Below are positions 49,223 through 59,079 of a stretch of DNA of 64,000 nucleotides, one piece after another. A model generated the notes under the pieces. That model was not told where the DNA came from. It saw only the letters and a list, made by a program, of their open reading frames with translations, and did no database searches. Source of the DNA: Symbiodinium natans (Eukaryota; Sar; Dinophyceae; Suessiales; Symbiodiniaceae); assembly GCA_905221605.1 (NCBI GenBank), contig CAJNDS010002745.1, forward strand, positions 1,828,203 through 1,892,202, read 5' to 3'. Both the position numbers and the translations under genes were made by a program. Within the stretch, counting starts at the first letter, position 1. Each line of letters starts with the position of its first letter.

Positions 49223-50773
49223 CGGGTCTAGGGCTTAGGTCTATAGTATAGGCGTGGGGTTAGGGTTTAGTGTTTAGGGTTTAGGGTTTAGGGTTTAGGG
49301 TTTAGGGTCTAGGGTTTGGGGTCTAGGGTTTGGGGTTTAGGGTTTAGGGTTAGGGCTATAAGGGTTAAGGGTTAAGGGTTAAGGGTTAAGGGTTAGGCTC
49401 CTTCCTCTCCACTTTTTGGGGAGGGGGCGGTTAGGGTGCACGGCGGCAATGAGGGCACCTCACCCCTAAATTGCAAAGAAGCTCAGGACACAGATTCCAC
49501 GAAGCTAAGGGGGAGGGGGATCTAGGTTTTAGGTTTTAGGGTTTCTGGGTCCTTGTTGGGGTTATGTTAACCATTCTATTTGTTTATCCTTCTTGGGTTT
49601 TTATGATAACAAACATGTAAAACTAAAGCCAACAAGGACCAAGGATTAGGGTGCCTTGAAGAAAGGGCCGCCTGTGCGGGAAGACCTGCATCTCTCATCC
49701 GCGGCTGCCCGTTCGAAACCCTAAACCCTAAACCACGAAACCCTAAACCCCGAAACCTAGACCCCGAAACCCTAAGCCCTGAACACAACCACGGTGAGGC
49801 CTTGCGTAAACCCTAAACCCTAAACCCTAAGCCCTAAGCCCTAAACCCTAAGCCCTAAACCCTAAACCCTAAACCCTAAACCCTAAACCCTAAACCCCAA
49901 ACCCCAAACCCCAAACCCCACCCCTAATGGGGATGTTTGGAGGTTTGGAGGCCTGGGTGCTGCTAAGAGGTGTAGGCCTGACTGGGGGGCGGGGGGGGGG
50001 AGTAAGTCTCAGTCAGTCTCAGGCAACTAGGCTTCAGCACAACATACCTCAGGGTTTAGGGTTTAGGGTTTAGGGTTTGGGGTTTAGGGTTTAGGGTTTA
50101 GGGTTTAGGGTTTTAGGGTTTAGGGTTTAAGGTTTAGGGTTGTTTCATGGTCCCTGAATGTGGGCCCTTCATTGGGGCCCGAATCTATACCCCTTATACA
50201 CCCTGTATGACACCAGGGCCCATTTTTCAGAATCCTTCAGGATCCTGTCAAGAAGGTAAGGGACCATGTAACTTCCCTTGGACCATACCTAGGCCTAAGG
50301 GTAGCCTAGGCACAAACAGGAAGCCCTTTTTGGTTTAGAGGCGGGGCTTATCAGGGAATCTAAAACCTAAAGACAAGAATAAGGGCCTATACTCTGGGTC
50401 CTAGATGCTCCCCGTAGAAGTGTTTCTGCCCCTGCCCCTTTTGGCTGTGACTACCCACAGAGCTTATTTCATGCTGTTACTATTTCCCTTTGCCAAGTTT
50501 GGCTTTTCGGAACAACTATCCTTCCTGAAAAGGGCAATATGCCTAAACCCGACAGCCGAGATCCTAATCCCCTTCTAAGCAAATAGTATATATCATGTCG
50601 CGTTGGGCCTGAGACCCTGCGCATCTTGTCGGGAGAGTTTGACTCCACTCCCGGCGCAAAGCCTAAGTCGAGGGTCAAGAGGTTCTGGTTGAGGGCTTTT
50701 GTAGGGCTTCCAGGGTTCGGGGTTTCTAGGGTTCAGGGTTTCAGGGTTTCAGGAGAGGAGAGCTCCGGGCAGG

Positions 50774-50866
50774 AGGAGGAGGAGGAGGAGGAGGAGGACT
50801 GTTTAGGGAGGAGGAGGAGGAGGAGGAGGACTGTTTAGGGAGGAGGAGGAGGAGGAGGACTGTTTA
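50774..50866. repeat. GGA repeats punctuated by ACTGTTTAGGG
   Basis: Three blocks of GGA trinucleotides, each ending in ACTGTTTAGGG, so the telomeric hexamer is part of the tandem unit. Confidence 0.85.
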
Positions 50867-50916
50867 GGGTTTCGGTGTTGAGGTTTACGGGTCGAGGGTG
50901 GGAGCTTCGGCTGCAG

Positions 50917-50968
50917 TCACCGCCGATGCGCTGAGCTGCCCAAAAGTTCCAGGGCCCTTACTTGACAT
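50917..50968 (+). CDS. hypothetical protein, exon
   Basis: After GGCTGCAG the frame reads TADALSCPKVPGPLLDM, with donor AT|GTGTCG or a TAA a few codons on. No family recognised. Confidence 0.4.
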
Positions 50969-51065
50969 GTGTCGTATCTAAACCCTAAACCCTAAACCCT
51001 AAGCCCTAAACCCTAAACCCTAAGGCCTAAGCCCTAAGCCCTGTAACAGGAATCCACAGCAGCGT

Positions 51066-51152
51066 CTGCTTGGGCTCACCACGGAACGGAACCCGAAGAA
51101 AAGAGGACGAAGTGTACCGACCAAAACAGCTCTCCGACCAGAAGCCAGGGTT
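51066..51152 (+). CDS. hypothetical basic exon
   Basis: Acceptor ATCCACAG, QRLLGLTTERNPKKRGRS and on, donor AGG|GTTTAGGG. The minus strand is open with donor GTGAGC (ELFWSVHFVLFSSGS), so strand is uncertain. Confidence 0.4.
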
Positions 51153-51213
51153 TAGGGTTTAGGGTTTAGGGTTTAGGGTTTAGGGTTTAGGGTTCTGAAC
51201 CCATGGGGTCCAG

Positions 51214-51287
51214 GCCCATACCTTGGCTTTCGATGCCCATGGACCTCGTGGGCCGGCCAGGGGAGCTTGAGCAAGGGGGACGGAGGG
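51214..51287 (+). CDS. hypothetical protein, internal exon
   Basis: Acceptor GGGTCCAG, PIPWLSMPMDLVGRPGEL and on, donor GGAGGG|GTTTGGGG. No family recognised. Confidence 0.4.
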
Positions 51288-51644
51288 GTTTGGGGTTTAG
51301 GGTCTAGGGTTTGGGGTTTAGGGTTTAGGGTTTGGGGTTTAGGGTTTAGGGTTTGGGGTTTGGGGTTTAGGGTTTAGGGTTTGGGGTTTAGGGTTTGGGG
51401 TTTGGGGTTTCGGGTTGGGGTTTAGGGTTTGGGGTTTTGGGGTTTAGGGGCTTGGGGTTTAGGTCATGTGTAGGGTTTGGGTTGGGGGTAAGCCTCCCAG
51501 CAGGGTTTTGGGGCTGGGGTTAATTTAAAGCTTTAAGCCCTAACTCCAAAGGCTATAGATTTTTCAGGGCTCTGCGAATTAGAGCCTGGGGGCAAAGTGA
51601 AGACGTGGCGATGAAGGCTTAGGAACACGAGCCTCTGCGCACAC

Positions 51645-51878
51645 ATGCTGTCCGCCGTGTTCGGCCAGTTGGTTTGTCGGCATGCTCTGTGTTTTGCTGG
51701 GTTTAGGGCAAAACCAAACCCCAAAACCCAAACTTCAAGCCCTAAACCCCAAAAGCCTCAGCGGTGTTTTGCATTGGCCGTGCGGGTTTGGGTAGGCTTG
51801 GTCCTTTTCAGCTTCTTGGCACCGAGCGTACTTCCCGACCGCGAGTTTCGGCGAGTGTCGGACCTGAGTTTTGCTTAA
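51645..51878 (+). CDS. hypothetical small membrane protein, 77 codons
   Basis: ATG frame MLSAVFGQLVCRHALCFA, a telomere-like middle translating as lysine/proline-rich sequence, then a hydrophobic segment (VRVWVGLVLFSFLAP) and TAA. Splicing out the middle (G|GTTTAGGG to CTCAG) breaks the frame, so the unspliced frame is preferred. Confidence 0.35.
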   Translation: MLSAVFGQLVCRHALCFAGFRAKPNPKTQTSSPKPQKPQRCFALAVRVWVGLVLFSFLAPSVLPDREFRRVSDLSFA

Positions 51879-52182
51879 TTAGGGCTTAGAGGGTTTATCT
51901 GGTTTTGGAGGGTTGAGAGGGTTTAGAGGATTTAGAGGGTTTGGGGGCGAGGGCTCTCTGGGCGGCAGGATGTCCCCATGCTAGCCTAAAGTGGTCATGC
52001 CCGCACAAGTTAATCGCTACACATTTCCTCTGAGCCTAAACCCTAAACCCGAAACCCTAAACCAAAGAAGGGCCTCGACCTCCAAAAACCCTCTTGCACC
52101 CAAGCACTTTTCAACCCCTAAATCCCCCCCCCCCCCAAAAAAAAAATCACTTTACTTCGAACATCTCCACCCTCTCTTGGTA

Positions 52183-52485
52183 GAGATACTCTGGGGTTGG
52201 GCACTCCAGGGAGACTCTGGGGTTGGGCACTCCGGGGACACTCCGGGGTTGGGCACTTCAAGGAGATTGTGGGGCTGGGCGCTCCGGGGACACTCTGGCT
52301 TGGGCACTCTAGGGAGGCACTCCAGGGAGACTCTGGGGTTGGGCACTCCAGAAACACTCTAAAGTTGGGCACTCCAGGCACAGTTTGGGGTTGGGCACTC
52401 CAGGGATGAGCGAGGAGTAGACCGGGCGAGGAGAAGAGTTCCGGGCGAGGAGCAGAGTTCCGGGCGAGGAGCAGAGTTGAGTCTA
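52183..52485. repeat. 26-bp and 24-bp tandem repeats
   Basis: Eight or nine copies of a 26-bp unit (CTCTGGGGTTGGGCACTCCA), then three of a 24-bp unit (GGGCGAGGAGCAGAGTTCC). Confidence 0.9.
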
Positions 52486-52721
52486 AAATCTAACAACCCC
52501 ACACCGAGGGTGGGGAAAAATAAACCTGATATATAGGGTCGAGGTTAGGGTCTAGGGTTTCACTTCAGAACCGTTTTAAAGAATCCCTCAATGGGGCTCG
52601 CACTGGAGCACCTATATCTACCCCTTCCATACCCCATAAAACCCATAATGGGTGGTGTGAAGGTTTGGGGTTTAATTCGGGTTTAGGTTTTAGGGTTTAC
52701 GCTTTAGGGTTGTGGGATACA

Positions 52722-52826
52722 TGGGCAGTTCTCTAAGCTATGGTCCCTTTTGGGCTCCTTCATTTAAGGGTGCCATACTATACACAAAGGACCCCAAGAA
52801 GGCACCCTAACAAAGAGAACTGCCCA
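52722..52826. mobile_element. foldback element with GGGCAGTTCTCT ends
   Basis: TGGGCAGTTCTCT / AGAGAACTGCCCA inverted ends, about 105 bp. Further inner pairing (GGTCCCTTTTGGG / CCCAAGAAGG). Confidence 0.8.
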
Positions 52827-52868
52827 GTCGGCCTCAACCCTATCAACCCTAAACCCTAAACCCTAAAC

Positions 52869-52973
52869 CCTGGGATGATGATGCTTGCAGGGCTTCCCGG
52901 TTCTCCACCTGTGCGCTTCTTAGCTTCTGACATTTGGGAATGAATCCCTTTAAGCCAGAGAGGCCAAGACCCA
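52869..52973 (-). CDS. hypothetical protein, internal exon of about 35 codons
   Basis: Acceptor ACTCCAAAG, two bases and GLGLSGLKGFIPKCQKLR then SAQVENREALQASSSQ, ending G|GTTTAGGG. The whole island is open in this frame and the donor is telomeric. No family recognised. Confidence 0.6.
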
Positions 52974-53068
52974 CTTTGGAGTTAAGGGTTTAGGGTTTAG
53001 GGTTTAGGGTTTAGGGTTTAGGGTGCTCTGTGGAAGTTGCCGTAAATCGTCCGCGGTTTAAGCGTGAG

Positions 53069-53165
53069 GGCTTGGGGCTTAATTTGGCTGCGGCCCTCGT
53101 AACCTACGAAGCGCAGCCCTCTGGGCACTTCCCACCCGAAGATGCTGGATGCTCGTCCTCTCCAC
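53069..53165 (+). CDS. hypothetical protein, internal exon
   Basis: After AAGCGTGAG the frame reads GLGLNLAAALVTYEAQPS and GHFPPEDAGCSSSP, ending C|GTTTAGGG. No family recognised. Confidence 0.5.
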
Positions 53166-53516
53166 GTTTAGGGTTTAGGGTTTAGGGTTTAGGGTTTAGG
53201 GTTTAGGGTTTGGGGCTTAGGGTATATTGTGGATTTAGGGCCTAGGGTGTATTGTGTGTTTAGGTTGTAGGGCTTCGGGCGTACGGCTTGTTGGGTTTAT
53301 AGGGTTAGGGCCTGGGGTTTCTGGTAGGCTTGGGATCTAAGCTTTAGAGGGGTGAGGGCTTAGGATTTGGGGTTCAAGGAGTTTAGCATTGAGTAGTAAC
53401 TTGATTCCAAGGAAACCATAAAGCCAATCATGCTGGGTATGTTTTAGGTGCAAATGGCAGGGCTTTTGGAGTAATTAGGTCTTTACCCTCAACCCTTAAG
53501 CCCAACTGCCAAAGTC

Positions 53517-53640
53517 CTAGGGGATCGGGGTCTTCGGCAAAGGGCTCAAGGGATTCACGGCAACACCCAACTTGCTGGTCAGCTTGTAGGGCGTGCAAGT
53601 CAGGGTCATGACCTTCTTTAGGACGCTTTGAAACTTATAT
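53517..53640 (-). CDS. hypothetical protein, last exon of 40 residues
   Basis: After GAAGTACAG one base and YKFQSVLKKVMTLTCTPY, then KLTSKLGVAVNPLSPLPK and on to TAG. Clean single frame. No family recognised. Confidence 0.6.
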
Positions 53641-54005
53641 CTGTACTTCTGAACCTTCTCAAGTACATAGGGCATTAGAAGCTTACGAGGTCTGCGCGCT
53701 CACCCTACACAAAAAAACCTTAGAGCCCCAAAGCACTGAAACCCAACCAAAATCCAAAAAACAAAACCAAAACCCCTAAAACCCTAAAACCCCTGAACCC
53801 CCAAAGCCCTAAAACCCCTGAAATCCCCAAAGCCCTAAAACCCTAGAACCCTCAAACCCCTAAACACCCTAAAAAACCCTAAAATCCTAAAAAAAACTAA
53901 AAACCCCAAACACGCTAAACAAACCCTAAAAAACCCAAAAAACACCCTTAAAAACCCTAAACAAAACCCTGAAAAACCCTTAAAACAAAAAAAACAAGAG
54001 CCCCC
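53641..54005. other. C/A-rich degenerate telomere-like DNA
   Basis: CCCTAAAA-like text with growing A content. No gene seen. Confidence 0.6.
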
Positions 54006-54011
54006 TACGAC

Positions 54012-54052
54012 CCTCGATGTGCTCCTTTCACACCCCGGCGCGCCATCCGCAC
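54012..54052 (-). CDS. hypothetical basic micro-exon
   Basis: Acceptor CCCCGAAG, VRMARRGVKGAHR, donor GG|GTCGTAG. Confidence 0.35.
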
Positions 54053-54118
54053 CTTCGGGGCGAACCCAGAGACTCCAAAAAAAACCCTCAAGTAAGGAGC
54101 ATCCCTTAAAGTAATCAT

Positions 54119-54235
54119 AGGAGCCCTAAACCCTAAACCCTAAACCCTAAACCCTGAACCCTAAGCCCTAAGCCCTAAGCCCTAAGCCCCAAGCCCTAAG
54201 CCCTAAGCCCCAAGCCCCAAGCCCTAAGCCCTAAT
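54119..54235. repeat. telomere-variant array (CCCTAAG)
   Basis: CCCTAAA units pass into about ten CCCTAAG and CCCCAAG units. Confidence 0.9.
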
Positions 54236-54456
54236 ATGATTTAAGGCATATTCCTTGATTCAGGGGTTTTGGAGTCTCTAGGGGCGGAGCACAGAAGGGA
54301 TGCTGGAACCCGATTGCGTGGGGCGTAGGGTTTAGGGTTTAGGGTTTAGGGTTTAGGGTTTAGGGTTTAGGGTTTCAGGGTTTAGGGTTCAGGGTCTAGG
54401 GTTTAGGATTTAGGGTTTAGGGTTCCTAAACCCTTAAACGCTGAACAATCGAAGGA

Positions 54457-54541
54457 GCAATGGCGCGGCTTCCTAGCGTGGCTTCAACAAACCTGCTGCC
54501 CAACGCGCCCCCCCAACATTCGCCACCCAAGCACCTTGTGC
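54457..54541 (+). CDS. hypothetical protein, exon with ambiguous frame
   Basis: After AATCGAAG one frame reads EQWRGFLAWLQQTCCPTR and on. Another starts at ATG (MARLPSVASTNLLPNAPP) and reaches TAG. Both are plausible. Confidence 0.35.
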
Positions 54542-54617
54542 TTTAGGGGTTTTAAGGGTTTAGGGGTTTAAGAGTTTTAGAGTTTATAGGGGTTTAGGGT
54601 TCATAGGGGATTTTAGG

Positions 54618-54719
54618 TTGGGATGTTCCCCCTTACACTAGCAGTCCTTCATAGGGACTATAGTACACGCCCGATCATAGTCCCCATTAAGGACTGTTAG
54701 TATAAGGGGAACATCCCAA
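54618..54719. mobile_element. GGGATGTTCCCC-family foldback element
   Basis: 102 bp, ends TTGGGATGTTCCCC / GGGGAACATCCCAA, inner CACTAGCAGTCCTTCAT / ATTAAGGACTGTTAGTAT. The best-preserved copy. Confidence 0.9.
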
Positions 54720-55282
54720 CTTATGGACTCTAAGCCGTCAGCAGAAGAGCGATAGAAGCAGCAAGAACAACAACCATCATATTCATGATGATGAGAATAA
54801 CCGGTATTAACCGCAATCGCAACCGTGACAACGATGGCAATCTTGAATTCGTATTTGGTATCTGGCAATGATGAATTACTGATGTCATCCGTACTTCATG
54901 ATCAGCTACTACCAGTAAATGTGATTGCTAGCTAGTACTCCGTAGTTGGATAGCAGCCAGAAATTCTTGTTCAGCTTGAGATTCGCCTACCGCAATTAGT
55001 AACACATAGGCAGTGATTCATGCTTCATGAGTCATAGTTCATAGTTCTGAATATCCAGAAATAGTCACTAATTCTTGTTCGCAATGATACTAACAAGTGT
55101 TCTTCATACTTGGTAGTTGGGAGCTCAAATTCAAAGTAGTAGCTCAAAGCTAAAAACTCGTGCTCGTATCAATATAGCAAGGAGTTGACTTATGATCAGG
55201 TAGCTACCATTTCAAAACCATGCCAAAACTCACCTGCTCACGTTGCAACAAGACAGATCTACACTTTGCACATGCACACACA
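54720..55282. other. AT-richer non-repetitive DNA
   Basis: Lower GC than its surroundings and free of telomeric units. A minus frame (KIAIVVTVAIAVNTG, 54638-54868) overlaps the foldback element and a CAT/GAT-rich stretch, so it is not called. Small motifs (AATTCTTGTTC) recur. Confidence 0.5.
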
Positions 55283-55283
55283 G

Positions 55284-55446
55284 AAAACCCTAAACCCTGA
55301 ACCCTAAACCCCAAACCCTAAACCCTAAACCCTACCCTAAACCCTAAACCCTAAACCCTAAACCCTAAACCCTAAACCCCAAACCTAAACCCTAAACCCT
55401 AAACCCTAAACCCTAAACCCTAAACCCTAAACCCTAAACCCTAAAC
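55284..55446. repeat. telomere-type array (CCCTAAA)
   Basis: About 23 units. Confidence 0.95.
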
Positions 55447-55475
55447 TATTCACATGCTTTCTTCTTGACTTACAC

Positions 55476-55540
55476 AAACAGCGCAGGCCTGCTGCATGAC
55501 TTTAGCAGTGACCTCGCAGAGGATCCTCAGCTGCCACAAC
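55476..55540 (-). CDS. hypothetical protein, internal exon with canonical donor
   Basis: Acceptor CACCGCCAG, one base and LWQLRILCEVTAKVMQQA and on, donor T|GTGTAAGT. Between arrays at 55284-55446 and 55551-55695. No family recognised. Confidence 0.6.
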
Positions 55541-55550
55541 CTGGCGGTGC

Positions 55551-55695
55551 AGGGTTTAGGGTTTAGGGTTTAGGGTTTAGGGTTTAGGGTTTAGGGTTTA
55601 GGGTTTAGGGTTTAGGGTTTAGGGTTTAGGGTTTAGGGCTTAGGGTTTAGGGTTTAGGGTTTGGGGTTTGGGGTTTAGGGTTTGCGGTTTAGGGG
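55551..55695. repeat. telomere-type array (TTTAGGG)
   Basis: About 18 units ending in TTTGGGG variants. Confidence 0.95.
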
Positions 55696-56215
55696 CTGCG
55701 AGGGTTAGGATTTGAGGAGTTAGGGTTGCAAGGGTTTGGGTTTGTAAGGTTGTTAGAAGAAAAAATGCAGGGTACCCTGACCTTGCGGAACTACTCATGT
55801 CCAGATTTCCTACGGATCCAAGAAAGGTTTCCCTCTAAGGGAAGTCATATGCACTCAATTTGGTCCCGTACCTGAACTAAAGTCGCCTGGAAGCCCTGGG
55901 ACGGGGAGGCCCCTCAGGCAGGTCAATAACCGTGGAATAGCTAAGGGTTTCGGGTTTAGGGCTTTGGGTTTAGGAAGAAAAAGGGTGCCCTTTTTGGATT
56001 GACGAAAACACCCAAAAAGCGGGAAAAAAGGTCCTACTCTGGGTCCGAGTTTGCCATGTGAATTTGACATGGCATTGGCTTGGCTTGGGCTGTTTAGCTG
56101 GCTGCGATGTTTGGGATGGGCATGTCTACACGCTGTTGCATTCAGCTGACCAATGCTACACCCTAAACCCTAAACCCTAAATCCCAAAACAAAACCCAAA
56201 AACAAAACCCGGGCG

Positions 56216-56268
56216 CCCCAGCGGAAGGCAGCGGAACTGACCAGCCTTGGTCTCAGCCTCGCAGGAGG
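56216..56268. CDS. coding-like island, strand unresolved
   Basis: Minus: acceptor CCTGCGAG, AETKAGQFRCLPLGRP, donor G|GTTTTG. Plus: GAPAEGSGTDQPWSQPRR. Both open. Confidence 0.4.
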
Positions 56269-56310
56269 ACGGCCAAGGGGGCCCAAGCCAATTTGAAAGT
56301 GCCCCCAATA

Positions 56311-56410
56311 CTACTATTGGCTTAAGAACCCCAAAAGCATACATAATAATAATCCCTGCATTACCCTTAATAAGGAAGAATATTTCTTGGGGTTCTTAAG
56401 CAGTTAGTAG
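56311..56410. mobile_element. CTTAAGAACCCC-family foldback element, intact copy
   Basis: 100 bp, inverted ends CTACTATTGGCTTAAGAACC / GGTTCTTAAGCAGTTAGTAG. Related copies at about 30540-30650 and 34981-35065. Confidence 0.85.
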
Positions 56411-56523
56411 ATAACGAATAAACACCAGCAACTCAAAGACTCCATTTTTCTCGCACATGAGCCATGCTCCCTCTCAAACCATTGTAGGATCCCTAGTCTG
56501 AATTAAAGAATCATTCACTGCAG

Positions 56524-56694
56524 CAGCGATCTCGATTGTCTGAGGGTGGCCTAGTGGGTAACGTAACCGGAACAACATGCGCCTACAGCGAGAGAAAACA
56601 GGTAACTGTGGCCGGTGGAGGGCTTCGACACCAGTGGCTGTCCTACTTAGCGTCCCAGGAACCGCCGAACGCGACAGATGAGCCAGAGGTTTGA
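56524..56694 (+). CDS. hypothetical protein, last exon of 56 residues
   Basis: After TCACTGCAG the frame reads QRSRLSEGGLVGNVTGTT, then CAYSERKQVTVAGGGLRH and WLSYLASQEPPNATDEPE, stopping at TGA. A minus frame (LSRSAVPGTLSRTATGVE) is also long but is less coding-like. No family recognised. Confidence 0.6.
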   Translation, partial: QRSRLSEGGLVGNVTGTTCAYSERKQVTVAGGGLRHQWLSYLASQEPPNATDEPEV

Positions 56695-56735
56695 GTGTCT
56701 CAGGCATACTGAGGAATAGGGTCTTGGAGGTGTAG

Positions 56736-56855
56736 ACCTAAACCCTAAACCCTAAACCCTAAACCCTAAACCCTAAACCCTAAACCCTAAACCCTAAACC
56801 CTAAACCCTAAACCCTAAACCCTAAACCCTAAACCCTAAACCCTAACCCTAAACC
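56736..56855. repeat. telomere-type array (CCCTAAA)
   Basis: About 17 units ending directly at a coding frame. Confidence 0.95.
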
Positions 56856-57193
56856 CGGTTCGCGGTTGGCTGATTTTGGTCCGTCATGCTTTTGGCGATG
56901 ACTCCGAGTCTGGCTATCTGACAACTCAACCGCAGGCCCCACAAAGCTACACTGCGGTTCATGCTCCGGGATCATCCCAAGTGCTAGCTACAGCATGTCC
57001 TTTCTCTCAGATGGCCCCTCAGAATAGCCTTAAACATCTGGAAAAATATTTCCTAAATATGACCCTCTTAAACCCAACAAGGGAAAATGCAACATGTCCC
57101 AAGGGCCTACCCAGTTCTGTGTCGTGGGAGCGCGGCAGCGTGACCTACTGGGATATGCCGCCTCTCGTTGTTGCGTCAACTCTTGAGCGCTAG
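56855..57193 (+). CDS. hypothetical protein with a repeat inside the frame
   Basis: Open for 112 codons: VRGWLILVRHAFGDDSES, then SYTAVHAPGSSQVLATA, then a dispersed repeat (about 57009-57110, like 3490-3595), then VSWERGSVTYWDMPPLVV and TAG. The repeat does not break the frame; it might instead be an intron. The minus strand is open over the first third. Confidence 0.5.
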   Translation, partial: PVRGWLILVRHAFGDDSESGYLTTQPQAPQSYTAVHAPGSSQVLATACPFSQMAPQNSLKHLEKYFLNMTLLNPTRENATCPKGLPSSVSWERGSVTYWDMPPLVVASTLER

Positions 57194-57260
57194 CTCGGCA
57201 TGCAAGGTCTGACCCGAGCTCATGAGATCTTCAGGCTTGAAATTCTTCTCCCTGTTTTTA

Positions 57261-57382
57261 GGGGCACAAAAAAAACGCATAAACATAAGGATCCTACTAT
57301 TGGGGTATAAGGGCCCCTATAAGGGGGATTCAAAAAAAACTGTATGTAGGATCCTTATGTTTATGTGGTGTTTTTGGGCCCC
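57261..57382. mobile_element. foldback element with ATAAACATAAGGATCCTAC arms
   Basis: About 120 bp. ATAAACATAAGGATCCTAC on the left and GTAGGATCCTTATGTTTAT on the right are perfect complements, and GGGGCAC-A-run / T-run-GGGCCCC extend the arms. Confidence 0.85.
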
Positions 57383-57498
57383 TTTTCTTTCAATTCCCTT
57401 GGACTACATATGAACATAATTCATAACTATAACTCCTAAGGGGCATCAAGGAACCCTGTCAACCCAAACCACGAATGAGCTCCAATGCTAGGCCTCCG

Positions 57499-57579
57499 TT
57501 AAGTCTCAGGGGTGGACAGGTATTGCCGCTGAGCAGAGGTTCGGGTAAGGCACGGTGGAAAGCCAGCAGCAAAAGTAGA
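57499..57579 (-). CDS. hypothetical protein, last exon
   Basis: After TAGGAAG the frame reads STFAAGFPPCLTRTSAQR and on to TAA. A second minus frame (VYFCCWLSTVPYPNLCSA) is also open to TGA. Confidence 0.4.
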   Translation of the reverse strand, partial: STFAAGFPPCLTRTSAQRQYLSTPET

Positions 57580-57729
57580 CTTCCTAAACCCTAAACCCCA
57601 AACCCTAAACCCTAAACCCCTAAACCCCTAAACCCTAAACCCTAAACCCTAAACCCTAAACCCTAAACCCTAAACCCTAAACCCTAGACCCTTTAGGGTT
57701 CGAACTCGGAGTGTTCAAATCGAGTGAAG

Positions 57730-57804
57730 AACCAAGAGCCCCCTGACAGTGGCGTTCTGGGCTTCGGGGTCGAGGTCTTGAACGTCGCCACGCCATGGCT
57801 GCTG
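57730..57804 (+). CDS. hypothetical protein, internal exon
   Basis: After CGAGTGAAG 25 codons read NQEPPDSGVLGFGVEVLN and on, donor CTG|GTCGGA. No family recognised. Confidence 0.45.
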
Positions 57805-57841
57805 GTCGGAAACCCTATAAGCCCCGCAACACGTACTCCAC

Positions 57842-58248
57842 AACCCAAAACCCAAAACCCAAAACCCAAAACCCTAAACCCTAAACTCCAAAACCCTAAT
57901 CCCTAAACCTAACCCTAAACCCCTAAACCCCTAAACCCCTAAACCCCTAAACCCCAAACCCCAAACCCCAAACCCTAAACCCTAAACCTAACCCTAAACC
58001 CCTAAACCCCAAATCCCCAAACCCCAAACCCTAAACCCTAAACCCAAAACCCCAAACCCCAAACCCTAAACCCTAAACCCTAAGCCCTAAACCCTAAGCC
58101 CTAAACCCTAAACCCAACCCTAAGCCCTAAACCCTAAACCCTAAACCCTAAACCCTAAACCCTAAACCCTAAACCCTAAACCCTAAACCCTAAACCCTAA
58201 ACCCTAAACCCTAAACCCAACCCTAAGCCCTAAACCCTAAACCCTAAG
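57842..58248. repeat. telomere-type array (CCCTAAA) with many variants, about 400 bp
   Basis: Blocks of CCCAAAA, CCCTAAA, CCCCTAAA, CCCCAAA and CCCTAAG. Longer segments such as CCTAAACCTAACCCTAAACC recur within it. Confidence 0.95.
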
Positions 58249-58561
58249 ACAGGGTCTGTCTTGCGTGAGGCAAGGCGGCGGACCGCGTCCACACTTGGGC
58301 GCGTCAGGGTCTACTTGGAGGTTCACGGGTACTTATAGCCCCACATAAGGAAGATAAAGGGTTTAGGGTTTAGGGTTTAGAATTTAGGGTTTAGGGTTTA
58401 GGGTTTAGGGTTTAGGGCTTCAGGTTAAGGGCTTAGGGCTCAGGTTTTAGGGGTTAAGGTTTAGGTTCAGGGTTTAGATATCCTTACATGTGGGTGCGCG
58501 CACATCTACATGCTTGACTGGGTGCCATGTTGTTTAAAGCTTCCCCGTGAGTTCTTGCTTA

Positions 58562-58673
58562 AACCCTAAACCCGAACCCTGAACCCTAAGCGCTAAACCC
58601 TAAACCCTAAACCCTAAACCCTAAACCCTAAACCCTAAACCCTAAACCCTAAACCCTAAACCCTAAACCCTGG
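58562..58673. repeat. telomere-type array (CCCTAAA)
   Basis: About 15 units. Confidence 0.95.
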
Positions 58674-58682
58674 GATTTGCAG

Positions 58683-58751
58683 GTGCCGATGTAACGTGCA
58701 ACCTCTCAGTCCGAGCCCTATTCAGGCATACGATACTTGGGCCTTATTGAG
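58683..58751 (+). CDS. hypothetical protein, internal exon
   Basis: Acceptor GATTTGCAG, one base and CRCNVQPLSPSPIQAYDT and on, donor AG|GTCCAGG. No family recognised. Confidence 0.5.
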
Positions 58752-58836
58752 GTCCAGGGTTTAGGATTTAGGGTTTAGGGTTTAGGGAATCCTACTACTT
58801 GCGGGGCTCATTATATGGATCCCTTCTTTTCGTAAG

Positions 58837-58949
58837 CTCCCGTTTCAACCGCGACCCTCAAGCCTAAAGCTCGGTCAGATGTGTTTGGGATGAGGGGCTT
58901 GAAGGCTTCTAGAGTTAAGACCACGGAGGGCGCCGGCAAGTTACAAAGG
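58837..58949 (+). CDS. hypothetical basic protein, exon of 37 codons
   Basis: After TTTTCGTAAG two bases and PVSTATLKPKARSDVFGM, RGLKASRVKTTEGAGKLQ and R, ending AGG|GTTTAGGG. The donor is telomeric. The upstream acceptor is supplied by a GGTACC-type foldback element. No family recognised. Confidence 0.6.
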
Positions 58950-59079
58950 GTTTAGGGTTTAGGGCTTAGGGTTTAGGGCTTAGGGCTTCGGGGTTTGGGT
59001 TTGGGGTTAGGGTGTAGGGTTTAGGGCAGAAGTTTCATGAAGGTTTTGAGGGCAGAGGATAGGGGTTTGTTAAAACCAC

